Assembly: GCA_934148985.1 (NCBI GenBank)
Contig: CAKPDO010000003.1
Coordinates: 7,355-71,354, forward strand
Direction: 5' to 3'
DNA from: an uncultured Clostridia bacterium
GTDB lineage: Bacteria > Bacillota > Clostridia > TANB77 > CAG-508
DNA length: 64,000 nt
Shown: one piece after another, positions 44,629 to 55,966 of the stretch
Layout: each line of letters opens with the position of its first letter
Numbering within the stretch: the first letter of the stretch is position 1
Notes under the pieces: generated by a model
What the model saw: only the letters and a program-made list of their open reading frames with translations
Told to the model about the DNA's origin: nothing
Database searches by the model: none
Program-made: the position numbers and the translations under genes

Positions 44629-44657
44629 ATTATATCGTAAAGTTTATAAAAAGTCAA
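44629..44657 (-). promoter_or_regulatory. rpmH promoter
   Basis: On the minus strand TTGACT (44657-44652), 17 nt, TATAAT (44634-44629), about 90 nt before rpmH. Confidence 0.85.
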
Positions 44658-44810
44658 TGAAATTTGAATTTTTTTTTATTTCACCTAAGGAAATAAGGTT
44701 TTTTAGGCTTTTTTCTAGATTTTTTTTAAATTCTGTTGCATTTTGGTAGAAAATGTTGTATAACACTTTTATCGTTATAATATTTCAAAAAAATGTAAAT
44801 TTTTAAAAAG

Positions 44811-45002
44811 TTATCCACAAGTTATCCACAGGTTATCCACAATTTGTGTGAATAATTATTACAGCAATTTTTTAACTTTGTAATAAAGCCGAACTCCTTA
44901 CGCTTACTCACTTTTGAGATATAAATTTCTGTTTGGATTTAGTACCAATTTTTAGTGAAATATTACAAACTTATCAACACCTGTGGATAACTTTGTGGAT
45001 AA
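44811..45002. other. oriC part 1: DnaA-box cluster upstream of dnaA
   Basis: Exact DnaA boxes TTATCCACA lie at 44811-44819, 44822-44830 and 44833-44841, and in reverse at 44982-44990 and 44994-45002, with a near match TTATCAACA at 44971-44979. The 548-bp rpmH-dnaA gap contains no gene. It resembles the upstream half of a Bacillus-type bipartite origin and probably also autoregulates dnaA. Confidence 0.9.
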
Positions 45003-45087
45003 CTTTTATATAAAAAAAAGTAGTGTGATTTTACATAAATAGTTACATTTTTTATTAATATATAATTTTAAAGAAAGGAGATGTTTT

Positions 45088-46446
45088 ATGTTAGATTTAG
45101 ACAAAGATGAACTTATGGAACAAGTAAAGATTCAATTAAAACCTGAAATTACTGAATTAATTTTTACAACATACATTGATACATTAACAATCGAAAGTAT
45201 TGATAATTCAAACATTGTATTTCAAACAGATACAATATACAAAAAGGACATGCTAGAAAATAGATACTCAAGCTTAATCTTAAATGCTCTTAAAGATATA
45301 ACAAATAGAAATTTTACTTTTTCTGTAAATTTACTTGAAAAAAACACACCAACAGACGAAAACAGTAATCAAATTATTTCATCAAAATCAAATGATAAAG
45401 AAGAAATCGATTATTCAAATCAGACACTTAATCCCAAATACACATTCGAAACATTTGTCGTAGGAAACAACAACAGATTTGCACATGCCGCAGCACTTGC
45501 TGTAGGAGATAATCCAGCCAAAACATATAATCCATTATTTATTTATGGTGGAGTTGGTCTTGGTAAGACTCACCTTATGCAAGCTGTAGGAAATAGAATT
45601 TTACAAAACAACCACTCTATGAACATAGTGTATGTAACTTCTGAAAAATTCACTAATCATTTGATAAACTCAATAAGAGAAGGAAAAAACGACCCTTTTA
45701 GAAATAAATATCGTTCAGCTGATGCTCTTTTAATTGATGATATTCAATTTATTGCCAAAAAAGAAAGAGTTCAAGAAGAATTTTTCCACACTTTTAATAC
45801 TTTATATGAAAATGGTAAGCAAATAATTATATCAAGTGATAAACCACCAAGAGATTTGCCTTTTCTAGAAGACCGTCTAAAATCAAGGTTCGAATGGGGA
45901 CTTCTAGCAGATATTTCTTGTCCTGATTATGAAACAAGAGTAGCTATTCTTAGAAAAAAAGCCCTAGATGAAAGTATTATCATAGATGATGAAATATTAG
46001 CAGATATTGCAACAAAAATAGATTCAAATATTCGTGAGCTTGAAGGCGTATTTAATAAAATTGTTGCAAGAGCTTCTTTGACACATAGTCCTATCACAAT
46101 TGAACTTGCTGAAAATGTTATAAATGAATTTATATCTAAAAAAGAAAAAGTAATTTCATCAGACTATATTCAAGAAACAGTTGCAAAATATTTTAGTATT
46201 GATAAAAGGGAATTTGCTGGTGAAAAAAGGTCTAATGATATTGCATTCCCAAGACAAATTGCCATGTACTTGTGTCGAGAAGTTGCAAATATGAGTTTTC
46301 CTCAAATTGGTATTGATTTCGGTAAAAGAGATCATTCGACAGTTATGCATGCATACAAAAAAATAGCAAAAGAAGTAAAAGAAAAAACAAATACAAGACT
46401 AATTGTGGAAAGTGTGAAAAACATTATACTAAATGTCGAAGACTAA
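45088..46446 (+). CDS. dnaA: Chromosomal replication initiator DnaA
   Basis: 452 aa, RBS AAAGGAG. Domain I (1-80) and a short linker are followed by an AAA+ domain with Walker A YGGVGLGKTHLM (about 155) and Walker B ADALLIDDIQFI. The domain IV DNA-binding helix FPRQIAMYLCRE with the signature IGIDFGKRDHSTVMHA near 410-430 completes it. It opens the origin. DnaA boxes on both sides of the gene suggest autoregulation. Confidence 0.98.
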   Translation: MLDLDKDELMEQVKIQLKPEITELIFTTYIDTLTIESIDNSNIVFQTDTIYKKDMLENRYSSLILNALKDITNRNFTFSVNLLEKNTPTDENSNQIISSKSNDKEEIDYSNQTLNPKYTFETFVVGNNNRFAHAAALAVGDNPAKTYNPLFIYGGVGLGKTHLMQAVGNRILQNNHSMNIVYVTSEKFTNHLINSIREGKNDPFRNKYRSADALLIDDIQFIAKKERVQEEFFHTFNTLYENGKQIIISSDKPPRDLPFLEDRLKSRFEWGLLADISCPDYETRVAILRKKALDESIIIDDEILADIATKIDSNIRELEGVFNKIVARASLTHSPITIELAENVINEFISKKEKVISSDYIQETVAKYFSIDKREFAGEKRSNDIAFPRQIAMYLCREVANMSFPQIGIDFGKRDHSTVMHAYKKIAKEVKEKTNTRLIVESVKNIILNVED

Positions 46447-46555
46447 AAAGACGTTAATATATCAATGTATTTAAAGATTTATAATAAATTTATGTTTGGT
46501 AAATATGTGTTTGATAGTGAAACTTAGACCCATTATTGGCACTGGTTTTTAAAAG

Positions 46556-46760
46556 TTATCCACATACCACCTGTGGAAAACCTGTGGATAAACTGTGGAT
46601 AACTACTTTTCCACATACGAATGTGGAAAGTGTGGATAACTTCTCAAGTTATCCACAGAGTTATCCATACCTCTTTTGCTACGGCTTCAAAGTTTCCACA
46701 TAGTTATCCACACTTTCCACAGTACCTACTACTACTACTACTATATATATTATATTAATA
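46556..46760. other. oriC part 2: DnaA boxes, DnaA-trios and AT-rich unwinding element
   Basis: Exact DnaA boxes lie at 46556-46564, 46583-46591, 46594-46602, 46631-46639, 46649-46657 and 46704-46712, with a near match at 46661-46669. The last box is followed by TACTACTACTACTACTA (46727-46743), an uninterrupted set of DnaA-trios, then a very AT-rich stretch (46743-46775). That is the order box, trio, unwinding element known from Bacillus subtilis. Initial melting is expected here. Confidence 0.9.
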
Positions 46761-46798
46761 TTATAAATAAATATACTAAGAGAAAGGAAGATTAATTG

Positions 46799-47917
46799 AT
46801 GAAATTCGTTTGTTTTAAAGACAAAATTATAAAAGCCCTTAATTCCGTAGTAAAAGGAGTTGCATCTAAAACTACAATGCCTATATTAGAGGGTATACTT
46901 ATTCAAACAAATGACAATGAAATAAAATTAACAACTTACGATTTGGAATTAGGTATAGAATATACTATGCCATGTGAGGTTATAGAACAAGGAAGTACAG
47001 TTGTAAATGCAATGATGTTTACAGAGATTATAAGAAAGTTACCAGATACTGAAATAAATATTGGAGTTAATGAAAATAATTTATTAACAATTGAATGTGA
47101 AGGTTCTTTATATAAACTTGCAACTATGAATCCTGATGAATTTCCAGAACTTCCAAAAATTGAAATTGAAAATTCTATAAGTTTAGAACAAAGTGCATTA
47201 AAAAATATGATTAGAAAAACAATCTTTGCAGTAAGTAGTGAAGAAAATAGACCAATTTTTACAGGATGTTTGTTTGAAATAAAAAATAACAAACTTAATG
47301 TTGTTGCAATTGATGGATTTAGATTAGCATTAAGGACTTTAAATATACCAGTTCCAGTAAATGATTTTAAAGCTGTCATTCCAGCAAAAACTTTGAACGA
47401 AGTAAACAAAATTTTAGCAGATTCTTTTGAACCAATAAAAATAGGTGTTTCAAAAAATCAAGCAGTTTTTGATATGGAAAACTGTAAAATTGTAACTAGA
47501 ATTTTGGATGGGGAATTTTTAAATTATTCAACAGTTATACCAGATTCATGGCAAACAAGAATTAGAGTAGAAAAAGACGCATTACAAAATAGTTTTGAAA
47601 GAATTAGTTTAATTTCTTCTTCAAGCATTGAAAAAGAAAAAAAATATCCTGTAAAGGTTACGGTTGATATTGGAAAATTAACAATTTTATGTACAAATCA
47701 AACTGGAGATGCCAAGGAAGAAGTATTTATTTCAACAGAAGGAAAAACTTTAGAGGTTGGATTCAATCCAAAATATTTCTTAGATAGTTTAAAAGCAATT
47801 GATGAGGAAGAAATATATGTTGAATTTGGCTCAAATGTTTCACCATGTTTGATAAAATCTGTTGAAAATAATGACTATGTGTACATGATTTTACCAATAA
47901 GATTAAAAGGAGAATAA
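46799..47917 (+). CDS. dnaN: DNA polymerase III beta subunit (sliding clamp)
   Basis: 372 aa from ATG 46799, 8 nt after AAAGGAAG; the in-frame TTG just before it is not needed. Three clamp domains can be followed: KTTMPILEGILIQ near the start, ENRPIFTGCLFEIKNNKLNVVAIDGFRLALR in domain 2, and the C-terminal DYVYMILPIRL. It tethers polymerase to DNA. It is followed by a terminator before recF. Confidence 0.98.
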   Translation: MKFVCFKDKIIKALNSVVKGVASKTTMPILEGILIQTNDNEIKLTTYDLELGIEYTMPCEVIEQGSTVVNAMMFTEIIRKLPDTEINIGVNENNLLTIECEGSLYKLATMNPDEFPELPKIEIENSISLEQSALKNMIRKTIFAVSSEENRPIFTGCLFEIKNNKLNVVAIDGFRLALRTLNIPVPVNDFKAVIPAKTLNEVNKILADSFEPIKIGVSKNQAVFDMENCKIVTRILDGEFLNYSTVIPDSWQTRIRVEKDALQNSFERISLISSSSIEKEKKYPVKVTVDIGKLTILCTNQTGDAKEEVFISTEGKTLEVGFNPKYFLDSLKAIDEEEIYVEFGSNVSPCLIKSVENNDYVYMILPIRLKGE

Positions 47918-47992
47918 GATTTTTGAACATAGTTTTCCACAAATAGATAACAAAATGTGGAAAAAAGTAAAAAAATTTTTAAAATTTCGAAA

Positions 47993-48030
47993 AACGGAGC
48001 ATTAAAATCAAAAATGAGCCGTTTTTTTTG
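47993..48030 (+). terminator. dnaN terminator
   Basis: Stem AACGG..CATT with AATG..CCGTT (two unpaired bases each side), loop AAAATCAAA, followed by an eight-T run. No S4-domain gene (yaaA) is present between dnaN and recF, unlike in Bacillus. Confidence 0.7.
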
Positions 48031-48121
48031 TTTTTGTAAATAAATTGGTCTATTTAATAATTTGATAAAAAATTTGAAATATATTAAAATAAAAAAACTT
48101 TTTTGTTTTATGGAGTAAAAA

Positions 48122-49195
48122 ATGTGGATTGAAAATATAAAAATAAATAATTTTAGAAATTATAAATCTCAAGAAATTAGTCTAAATGAAGGTATTAATA
48201 TCTTTTATGGTGAAAATGCACAAGGAAAAACAAATATTATTGAATCAATTTTTTTATCTAGTATTGGTAAGTCATTTAGGTGCAAAAAAGATAGTGAAAT
48301 GATAAAATTTGGAGAAGAATATGCTTTTATAAGCTTAGATTTTAAAAAATCAGATAGAGAGGGAAGTATAGAAATTCAAATTGCAAACAAAAAAAATATA
48401 AATGTCAATAAGATAAAAATAAAAAAATTAAGTGATTTATTGGGAAATGTAAATACTGTAATTTTTACGCCTGATGATATTAATGTTTTAAAAGGCGGGC
48501 CAGAAAATAGAAGAAAATTTTTAGATATTATGATAAGTCAGCTTAGGCCAAACTATATGTATGCAATAAATTTATATAAAAAGGCTTTAGACGAAAGAAA
48601 TAATTATTTAAAAAAAATAAAATTAGAAGGTGCTGGAGAAAACTTGCTTGAGTTATGGGATGAACAATTGGTAAAATATGGATGTATAATTTCCAATTAT
48701 AGAAAAGAATTTATAGAAAAAATAAAAGAAAAAATAAATGTAATTCATAAAAATATTACAGGTAATAAAGAAGATATAAAAATAAATTATATTAGTGATT
48801 GTTTAGATAAAAATAAATTTAAAGAACTTTTGAAAGAGAGAAGAAAATTAGATATTATTAAAGGATATACAACAAGAGGCGTTCATAGGGACGATTTTCA
48901 AATTTTTATAAATGATATTTTAGTAAATGTTTATGGTTCTCAAGGACAACATAGGACGGCAGTCTTATCTTTAAAAATATCAGAATTGCAAGTTATAAAT
49001 GATGAAATAGGGGAAAATCCAATTTTACTTTTAGATGATTTCATGTCTGAACTTGATGAGGTAAGAAGAAATAACTTCATGGAAAACATAAAAAATACTC
49101 AGGTTATAATTACATGTACTGATAAATTAATGCTGAAAAACATTAATGCCAAGGTTTTTAAAGTGAATAATGGAGAAATTTTTGAAGAAAATTAA
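48122..49195 (+). CDS. recF: DNA replication and repair protein RecF
   Basis: 357 aa. N-terminal IKINNFRNY and Walker A GENAQGKTNIIES (about 30-42), KGGPENRRKFLDIMISQL, TRGVHRDDF, and SQGQHRTAVLSLKISEL (ABC-type signature) followed by Walker B ILLLDDFMSELD. An SMC-like ATPase that loads RecA at gaps. The RBS is GGAG. It sits at its usual position between dnaN and gyrB. Confidence 0.97.
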   Translation: MWIENIKINNFRNYKSQEISLNEGINIFYGENAQGKTNIIESIFLSSIGKSFRCKKDSEMIKFGEEYAFISLDFKKSDREGSIEIQIANKKNINVNKIKIKKLSDLLGNVNTVIFTPDDINVLKGGPENRRKFLDIMISQLRPNYMYAINLYKKALDERNNYLKKIKLEGAGENLLELWDEQLVKYGCIISNYRKEFIEKIKEKINVIHKNITGNKEDIKINYISDCLDKNKFKELLKERRKLDIIKGYTTRGVHRDDFQIFINDILVNVYGSQGQHRTAVLSLKISELQVINDEIGENPILLLDDFMSELDEVRRNNFMENIKNTQVIITCTDKLMLKNINAKVFKVNNGEIFEEN

Positions 49196-49213
49196 AAAAA
49201 TTTTTTAAATCAT

Positions 49214-49242
49214 TTGACAAAATTTAAAATTACAATTATTAT
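49214..49242 (+). promoter_or_regulatory. gyrB promoter
   Basis: TTGACA (49214-49219), 17 nt, TATTAT (49237-49242). A second TATAAT at 49242-49247 would need a 22-nt spacer. Confidence 0.65.
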
Positions 49243-49256
49243 ATAATAAGTTTTAA

Positions 49257-51212
<1,956 letters not shown>

Positions 51213-51232
51213 AAATATGCTTTTGGATGGAT

Positions 51233-51262
51233 AAAAAGCATATCGAAACCGATATGCTTTTT
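51233..51262 (+). terminator. gyrB terminator
   Basis: A 13-bp perfect stem, AAAAAGCATATCG and CGATATGCTTTTT, with loop AAAC. The upstream ATATGCTTTT (51215-51224) can pair with AAAAGCATAT (51234-51243) to form a competing hairpin. Confidence 0.9.
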
Positions 51263-51787
51263 ATCCTCAAGCAAAGCTAATAACAATTTTTACTAAAACC
51301 TATAAACCTAACTTTTTAACCTAATATATATTACTATATAAATAAGCTATAAACCAAATTTATAAATCAGTCGTTCGACTAAGAATACACTTTTAATAAC
51401 CTAATTCATCCAGTTTGGAGGACTAGTAGAGACCATTAACAAATATAAAAATAATCTTATCTCGAATATATTACCTATAGTGTAACCATATTAAAATATA
51501 GCTTGCGTACAAATAATATATTCTTATCGCCGACATATAATAATCTAAAGATAAAACTATTATATATCTTTGCCCGAAAATTAATAAACTAAATATATTT
51601 AATCTAATAATTCTCTTGAAACAACTGTTATTAACCTTACTGACTATATTATGTGCAAGATGAAAAAATATATACATAAAAATAAAAAAATTTTTTAAAT
51701 TTTTTTTAGTTTAGTTTTGAGAGCTTGGAGAAAGATTTTTTTTAAAGAAATTAAATACTTGTGTTGAATTTTGTCGAACGATTTTTC
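51263..51787. other. 525-bp gap without a recognisable gene
   Basis: There is no frame with RBS and coding character on either strand. The texture differs from neighbouring genes: fewer A runs, mixed dinucleotides and small palindromes such as AGTCGTTCGACT (51371-51382). It could hold a structured RNA or decayed DNA. I recognise neither. Confidence 0.4.
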
Positions 51788-51815
51788 TTGACATTTGAAA
51801 AAAATGTAATATAAT
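51788..51815 (+). promoter_or_regulatory. Promoter of the second VirB4-like module
   Basis: TTGACA (51788-51793), 16 nt, TATAAT (51810-51815), both consensus hexamers. The transcript would start only a few nt before the RBS GGAGGG at 51826. Confidence 0.85.
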
Positions 51816-51834
51816 GTTTTTCGAAGGAGGGAAA

Positions 51835-52389
51835 ATGAAACAAAAAAATATTACGACGCAAGAATGGATTACAATAGAAAAAATTAATGAAAACGGAACA
51901 GTAAAATTGAAAAATGGAAAAATAATAAAAATTTTAAAAATAACTCCGATTAATTTTAATTTAAAGTCTAATCTAGAAAAAGAAGCAATTTTGAATTCTT
52001 ACAAAATATTTTTAAAAACATGTAATTTTGACATACAAATTTTAATTCAAAGCAGCAAAGAAAATTTAACAAAAAATATTCAAATGATAAAAAATAATTT
52101 AGTAAAAGAAAATAAAAAATATTTAAATGAAATTGCAGAAAATTATTTTGAATTTATAGAAAAATTTAATTCGATAAAAAATTCGTCGAGTAAAAATTTT
52201 TATATAATAATTTCAGAAGAGGAAAAAAATCAAAATGAAAATAATATTTATCAAAATTTAAATGAAAAGTATTTTAAAATAAAAGAATGTTTATTTAGAT
52301 GTGGAAACATTGTTCAAGAAATTAATTCAAAAAAAGAAATAAAAGAACTATTTAATGTTTTTTTTAATTCAAGAATATATTTAAAGTAA
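51835..52389 (+). CDS. Short TraC-like protein preceding the second VirB4
   Basis: 184 aa from ATG 51835, 3 nt after GGAGGG; an ATG seven codons earlier overlaps the promoter. The sequence NGKIIKILKITPINFNLKSNLEKEAILNSYKIFLKTCNFDIQILIQSS resembles the start of the soluble part of the TraC-like protein at 11964-13187 (FLMIVECQGINYDL...IAFLNTLRYPVQLYVQ), but the membrane anchor and coiled-coil tail are absent. It therefore matches a reduced, soluble version. It is followed 9 nt later by the VirB4-like gene. The relationship is inferred from pattern and gene order. Confidence 0.7.
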   Translation: MKQKNITTQEWITIEKINENGTVKLKNGKIIKILKITPINFNLKSNLEKEAILNSYKIFLKTCNFDIQILIQSSKENLTKNIQMIKNNLVKENKKYLNEIAENYFEFIEKFNSIKNSSSKNFYIIISEEEKNQNENNIYQNLNEKYFKIKECLFRCGNIVQEINSKKEIKELFNVFFNSRIYLK

Positions 52390-52398
52390 ATAAAGGAG

Positions 52399-54219
52399 AT
52401 GGAAAATATAAAAAATATTTTTAAAAAAGAAAAAAATGAAATAAAAGAAAGTAATTTTTATGATGGAACAACAAATGTAAAAGATGATATAGCTCCAGCA
52501 TATATAAATCTTTCAAATCCAAAATATATAGAAATAGATAATTTTTTTTATGGAGGACTAATTGTAACAAATTACTATAGAGAACAAAATGATATATTGC
52601 TAAAAACTCTATTGGATACAAATATAAACATGAATATTTCTATATTTTATGAAAAACAAGACCAATACAAAACAATAAAAGATTTAACGTATCATATAGG
52701 AAATGTGGGAACTGATATAACTGAAAAAAATAAAAATAGGGAAGACATAGATATTGCAATTTACACTTATAATGATGCGAAATATATAAGAAAAGAGATG
52801 CAAGTAAATGGAGAAGAATTATATTTTTTATATATTTATGTTACTGTATTTGCAGATAATGTAAAAGAATTAAATTTTTATTTAAATAGTATTGAAGGAT
52901 TAATGCAAAGCCGAGGAATGCAAACCAAAAGAGCAAATTTCAGAGAAGAACAGGTTTTTAAAAGCTGCTTGCCAATTGCTGAAAATGATATTGATATAAA
53001 AAATTCGGCTAAAAGAAATGTATTAACAAATGGACTTATATCAACATATCCATTCATAACATCAAGTATTTTCGATGAAGAAGGAATTTTTATAGGAAAA
53101 AATATTTATAATAATTCTTTAATTTTCGTGGATAGATATAATACAGAAAAATATAGAAATGCAAATATGTGTATTTTTGGAACATCTGGTGCAGGAAAAT
53201 CTTTTTATACAAAATTATTAATTTTGAGATACAGGTTATTAGGAATAGAACAATACGTAATCGACCCAGAAAGGGAGTATATAAAATTAGCTAAAGAATT
53301 AGATGGCACAGAAATAAAAATTGGTCCATCATCAAACACATATGTAAATGTTTTTGATATAAGAGAGGAATCTTTGGAAGAAGACGAAAAAGGCTATTTA
53401 GCAGTAAAAATAGCAAAATTAATTGGATTTTTTAACCTTATTTTTGGAGAAATGAATGAGGAAGAAAAAGGTATTATAGAAGAAAAAATAATAAGATTGT
53501 ACAATTTAAAAAATATTAATTTTGATGATGAAAGTTTATTTATTGTAAATAAAAATAATATTATTTCAAAAAAATTTAAATCAAGTTTAGACATGCCTAT
53601 TTTAGAGGAATTTTATGAGATTTTAAATGAAGACGAAAAAACAAAAAAATTTAGCATAAAGTTAATTCCATTTATAAAGGGCTCTTTGAAATTTTTTAAC
53701 AATTATACAAATATAGAATTAAATAATAAATTAATTGTTGCAGATGTGTATGAACTTGGTGAAGAAAATTTAAAATATGGAATGTATTTATTTACAGAGT
53801 TATTTTGGGACAAGATAAAAATAAATAGAAAAAACAAAAAAGCAATTTATTTAGATGAAATATGGAGATTAATTGGAGTTACATCAAATAAAGAAGTGGC
53901 ATCTTTTATTTATAAAATATTTAAAACAATAAGAAAATATGGAGGAAGTGGTGTTGCAATTACACAAGATGTTTCTGATTTATTTAGTTTAGAAAATGGA
54001 ACATATGGAAGAAGTATTTTAAATAATTCGAGCATAAAATCTTTTTTCTTGTTAGAAGAAGACAATATAAAAATATTATCTGAAAATGTTAATTTATCTG
54101 AAAAGGAAAAAATTGAAATTAAGTCTTTAAAAAGAGGCGAAAGCCTTATGTTTATAGGAGATAACCATATTTTAACAAAGGTAGAATGTTCTGAGATGGA
54201 AAAGAAAATTATAGAGTGA
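52399..54219 (+). CDS. Second VirB4-like ATPase
   Basis: 606 aa. Walker A is GTSGAGKSF near residue 262, followed by QYVIDPEREYIKLAKEL, as in VirB4. Walker B is KAIYLDEIWRLIG near 490, then FKTIRKYGGSGVAITQDVSDLF. It is similar in architecture to the VirB4 at 10079-12016, including the FKSCLPIAEND segment (there FKTCLPLMEDT), but clearly diverged. The only upstream SD (AAAGGAG) abuts the ATG, so the start is less certain than usual. It is placed between gyrB and gyrA, away from the main T4SS locus, with its own TraC-like partner. Confidence 0.88.
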   Translation: MENIKNIFKKEKNEIKESNFYDGTTNVKDDIAPAYINLSNPKYIEIDNFFYGGLIVTNYYREQNDILLKTLLDTNINMNISIFYEKQDQYKTIKDLTYHIGNVGTDITEKNKNREDIDIAIYTYNDAKYIRKEMQVNGEELYFLYIYVTVFADNVKELNFYLNSIEGLMQSRGMQTKRANFREEQVFKSCLPIAENDIDIKNSAKRNVLTNGLISTYPFITSSIFDEEGIFIGKNIYNNSLIFVDRYNTEKYRNANMCIFGTSGAGKSFYTKLLILRYRLLGIEQYVIDPEREYIKLAKELDGTEIKIGPSSNTYVNVFDIREESLEEDEKGYLAVKIAKLIGFFNLIFGEMNEEEKGIIEEKIIRLYNLKNINFDDESLFIVNKNNIISKKFKSSLDMPILEEFYEILNEDEKTKKFSIKLIPFIKGSLKFFNNYTNIELNNKLIVADVYELGEENLKYGMYLFTELFWDKIKINRKNKKAIYLDEIWRLIGVTSNKEVASFIYKIFKTIRKYGGSGVAITQDVSDLFSLENGTYGRSILNNSSIKSFFLLEEDNIKILSENVNLSEKEKIEIKSLKRGESLMFIGDNHILTKVECSEMEKKIIE

Positions 54220-54267
54220 GTTATAAACAGTTTGGTAAAAAATGTGGAAAACTATTTATAGAAAGTG

Positions 54268-55179
54268 GTGAAAAAAATAAAAGTATTAACAGCAATAGGA
54301 AATGAAAATTTGAATAATGTATTGAAAAAAGAAAAAGAGATAGAAGTTTTTCAAAATGATATTTTTTATAAAGAAGGTGTAATAGAATTTTTAGAAAAAA
54401 ATAATAATATTGATATTTTAATTTTGTATGAAAAACTTTCTGGAGAAATTAATATAATTAATTTAATAGAAAAAATTAAAATGATAAATAATGAAATTAA
54501 TATTTTTTTTATTTTAGAAAATAGAAATGAAGAAATGGAAAAATTTTCAAAAAAAGAAAATATAAAAAATATTTTTTATATAAATGAAATAAATATAAAT
54601 GAATTTATAGAAAAAGTAAAAAATAGTAAAGAAGAAAACAATGAAAAATTAATTGAAGAAATTAATTTATTGAAAAATATAATAAATGAAAAAAATGAAG
54701 AGCTTATTAAATATAAAAATATTAATTTAGAAAATAAAAAATTGATTGTAATTATAGGAGAAGAAAAGGTTGGAAAATCAACTATTTTGAACAATTTTAA
54801 AAGTATTATGGATGATAAAAATAATTATGAATTTAAGGAATTAAATTTATATAATTTTATGGAAATAAAAAATGATGTGTATAAAATTATTTTTGTTGCA
54901 GAAAGAAGAATAGAAAAAATAAAATTATATAATAAAATAATAAATGAATTAATACAAAAAAATAATATTAAATCAGAAAAAGTAAATATTATTTTTAATA
55001 AAATAAATAATTATTCAATTAATAAAAATATAGCAAAATGTATTTTAAAAAATATAAAAATTATTGGTTATATTAAATTAAATAATTTTCCAGACTATTT
55101 AGTAAATGAAAAAAATAATTATAAAAAAGAAAATAAAAAATTGATTAAGTTTTTTGAAAAAATTATTGTAAAAATTTAA
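54268..55179 (+). CDS. P-loop protein with N-terminal receiver-like domain (CpaE/TadZ-like)
   Basis: 303 aa from GTG 54268; GTG 54265 is equally possible. Residues 1-118 look like a pseudo-receiver fold (KKIKVLTAIG, IDILILYEKLSGEINIINLIEKIK, IFFILENR, IKNIFYINE). A coiled-coil linker (about 120-160) precedes LIVIIGEEKVGKSTILNNF, a classical Walker A near 170. The rest is a small nucleotide-binding domain with KIIFVAER and NIIFNKI. Receiver plus P-loop recalls CpaE/TadZ localisation ATPases, but the Walker A is not of the deviant ParA type. Extremely A-rich and Lys/Asn/Ile-biased. It is in an operon with the VirB4-like ATPase. Confidence 0.65.
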   Translation: MKKIKVLTAIGNENLNNVLKKEKEIEVFQNDIFYKEGVIEFLEKNNNIDILILYEKLSGEINIINLIEKIKMINNEINIFFILENRNEEMEKFSKKENIKNIFYINEININEFIEKVKNSKEENNEKLIEEINLLKNIINEKNEELIKYKNINLENKKLIVIIGEEKVGKSTILNNFKSIMDDKNNYEFKELNLYNFMEIKNDVYKIIFVAERRIEKIKLYNKIINELIQKNNIKSEKVNIIFNKINNYSINKNIAKCILKNIKIIGYIKLNNFPDYLVNEKNNYKKENKKLIKFFEKIIVKI

Positions 55180-55201
55180 ATATTATTCGAAAGGAAATGA
55201 A

Positions 55202-55903
55202 ATGGAAATAGAACAAAATATAGAACAAAATTTGGTAAAAGAAAAAACACAGAATGAATTTTTAAATTCTACTTTATGGAAAACAATAAATAATGGAATA
55301 GATATAGGATTAAGATATTTATTGCCTGATTTAATAGAAGATGAAGTTATAGAACTAAAAGATAATTTAATAAATTTTGGTTTAAAAGATGGAATAAAAA
55401 AATCAATAGATTCTGTAATTGAAACAGGAAAAGAAGCATTTGGTGTGGTTTCTGGAAATTTTGAGAATGTGACACAAATTGAAAAGGTTATACGAAATGG
55501 TGGTGTAATTGATAAGGTTTCAGATGTTTTAGATGTTGTTATTGATAAAGGTATAAGAAATGGCAAAATTGATGGAACAATTGGAAAAGCTTTGAAAAGA
55601 GGAAAAGCATCAATATTGTCTAGTGTTGAGAGAAATATCGAATCTACATTAAATAATCAAATAAGCGGAGTTAAAAATGTGGAAAAATATATAAATAATT
55701 GGAGGAGTTTCTACGAAAATAAGGATTTTGATGGTATGCAAAGAGAATATAGTAAGTTACAAAAAGAGTTAAAAGAGCTTGTCCCTTTAGAAAATACTTT
55801 GAAAAATGCTAGACAAATTGAGAATATTCATAATTTGATTAAGAATAATGGAAAGAATTTTAATTTAAGTGAGGAGGAATTTGAATTGGCGAAAAAATTG
55901 TGA
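55202..55903 (+). CDS. Helical protein of unknown function in the second VirB4 module
   Basis: 233 aa, RBS AAAGGAAATG. It has no TM segment or signal. The sequence is amphipathic and helical, with recurring GIKKSIDSVIETGKEAF...VSDVLDVVIDKGIRNGK patterns in the centre and a Lys/Glu-rich coiled-coil end. The middle region, with alternating short hydrophobic helices and Gly, recalls small phage- or plasmid-associated scaffold proteins, but I recognise no family. It is the last gene of the module, 22 nt after the P-loop gene, and is followed by a new promoter region for the toxin-antitoxin pair. Confidence 0.65.
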   Translation: MEIEQNIEQNLVKEKTQNEFLNSTLWKTINNGIDIGLRYLLPDLIEDEVIELKDNLINFGLKDGIKKSIDSVIETGKEAFGVVSGNFENVTQIEKVIRNGGVIDKVSDVLDVVIDKGIRNGKIDGTIGKALKRGKASILSSVERNIESTLNNQISGVKNVEKYINNWRSFYENKDFDGMQREYSKLQKELKELVPLENTLKNARQIENIHNLIKNNGKNFNLSEEEFELAKKL

Positions 55904-55966
55904 GTTTACTTTTTAACAAAAATTTGATAAAATTATAATATAAATTTATTTTGGGAGGTAATTAAT

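Noticed and set aside
46631..46720. Regular spacing of TTATCCACA-like units as a CRISPR or satellite array
   Set aside because: The units are DnaA boxes in both orientations with irregular spacing at the origin; no spacer-repeat structure exists.
51471..51677. A 68-codon minus-strand frame in the gyrB downstream gap
   Set aside because: No RBS, no coding bias and no recognisable sequence.
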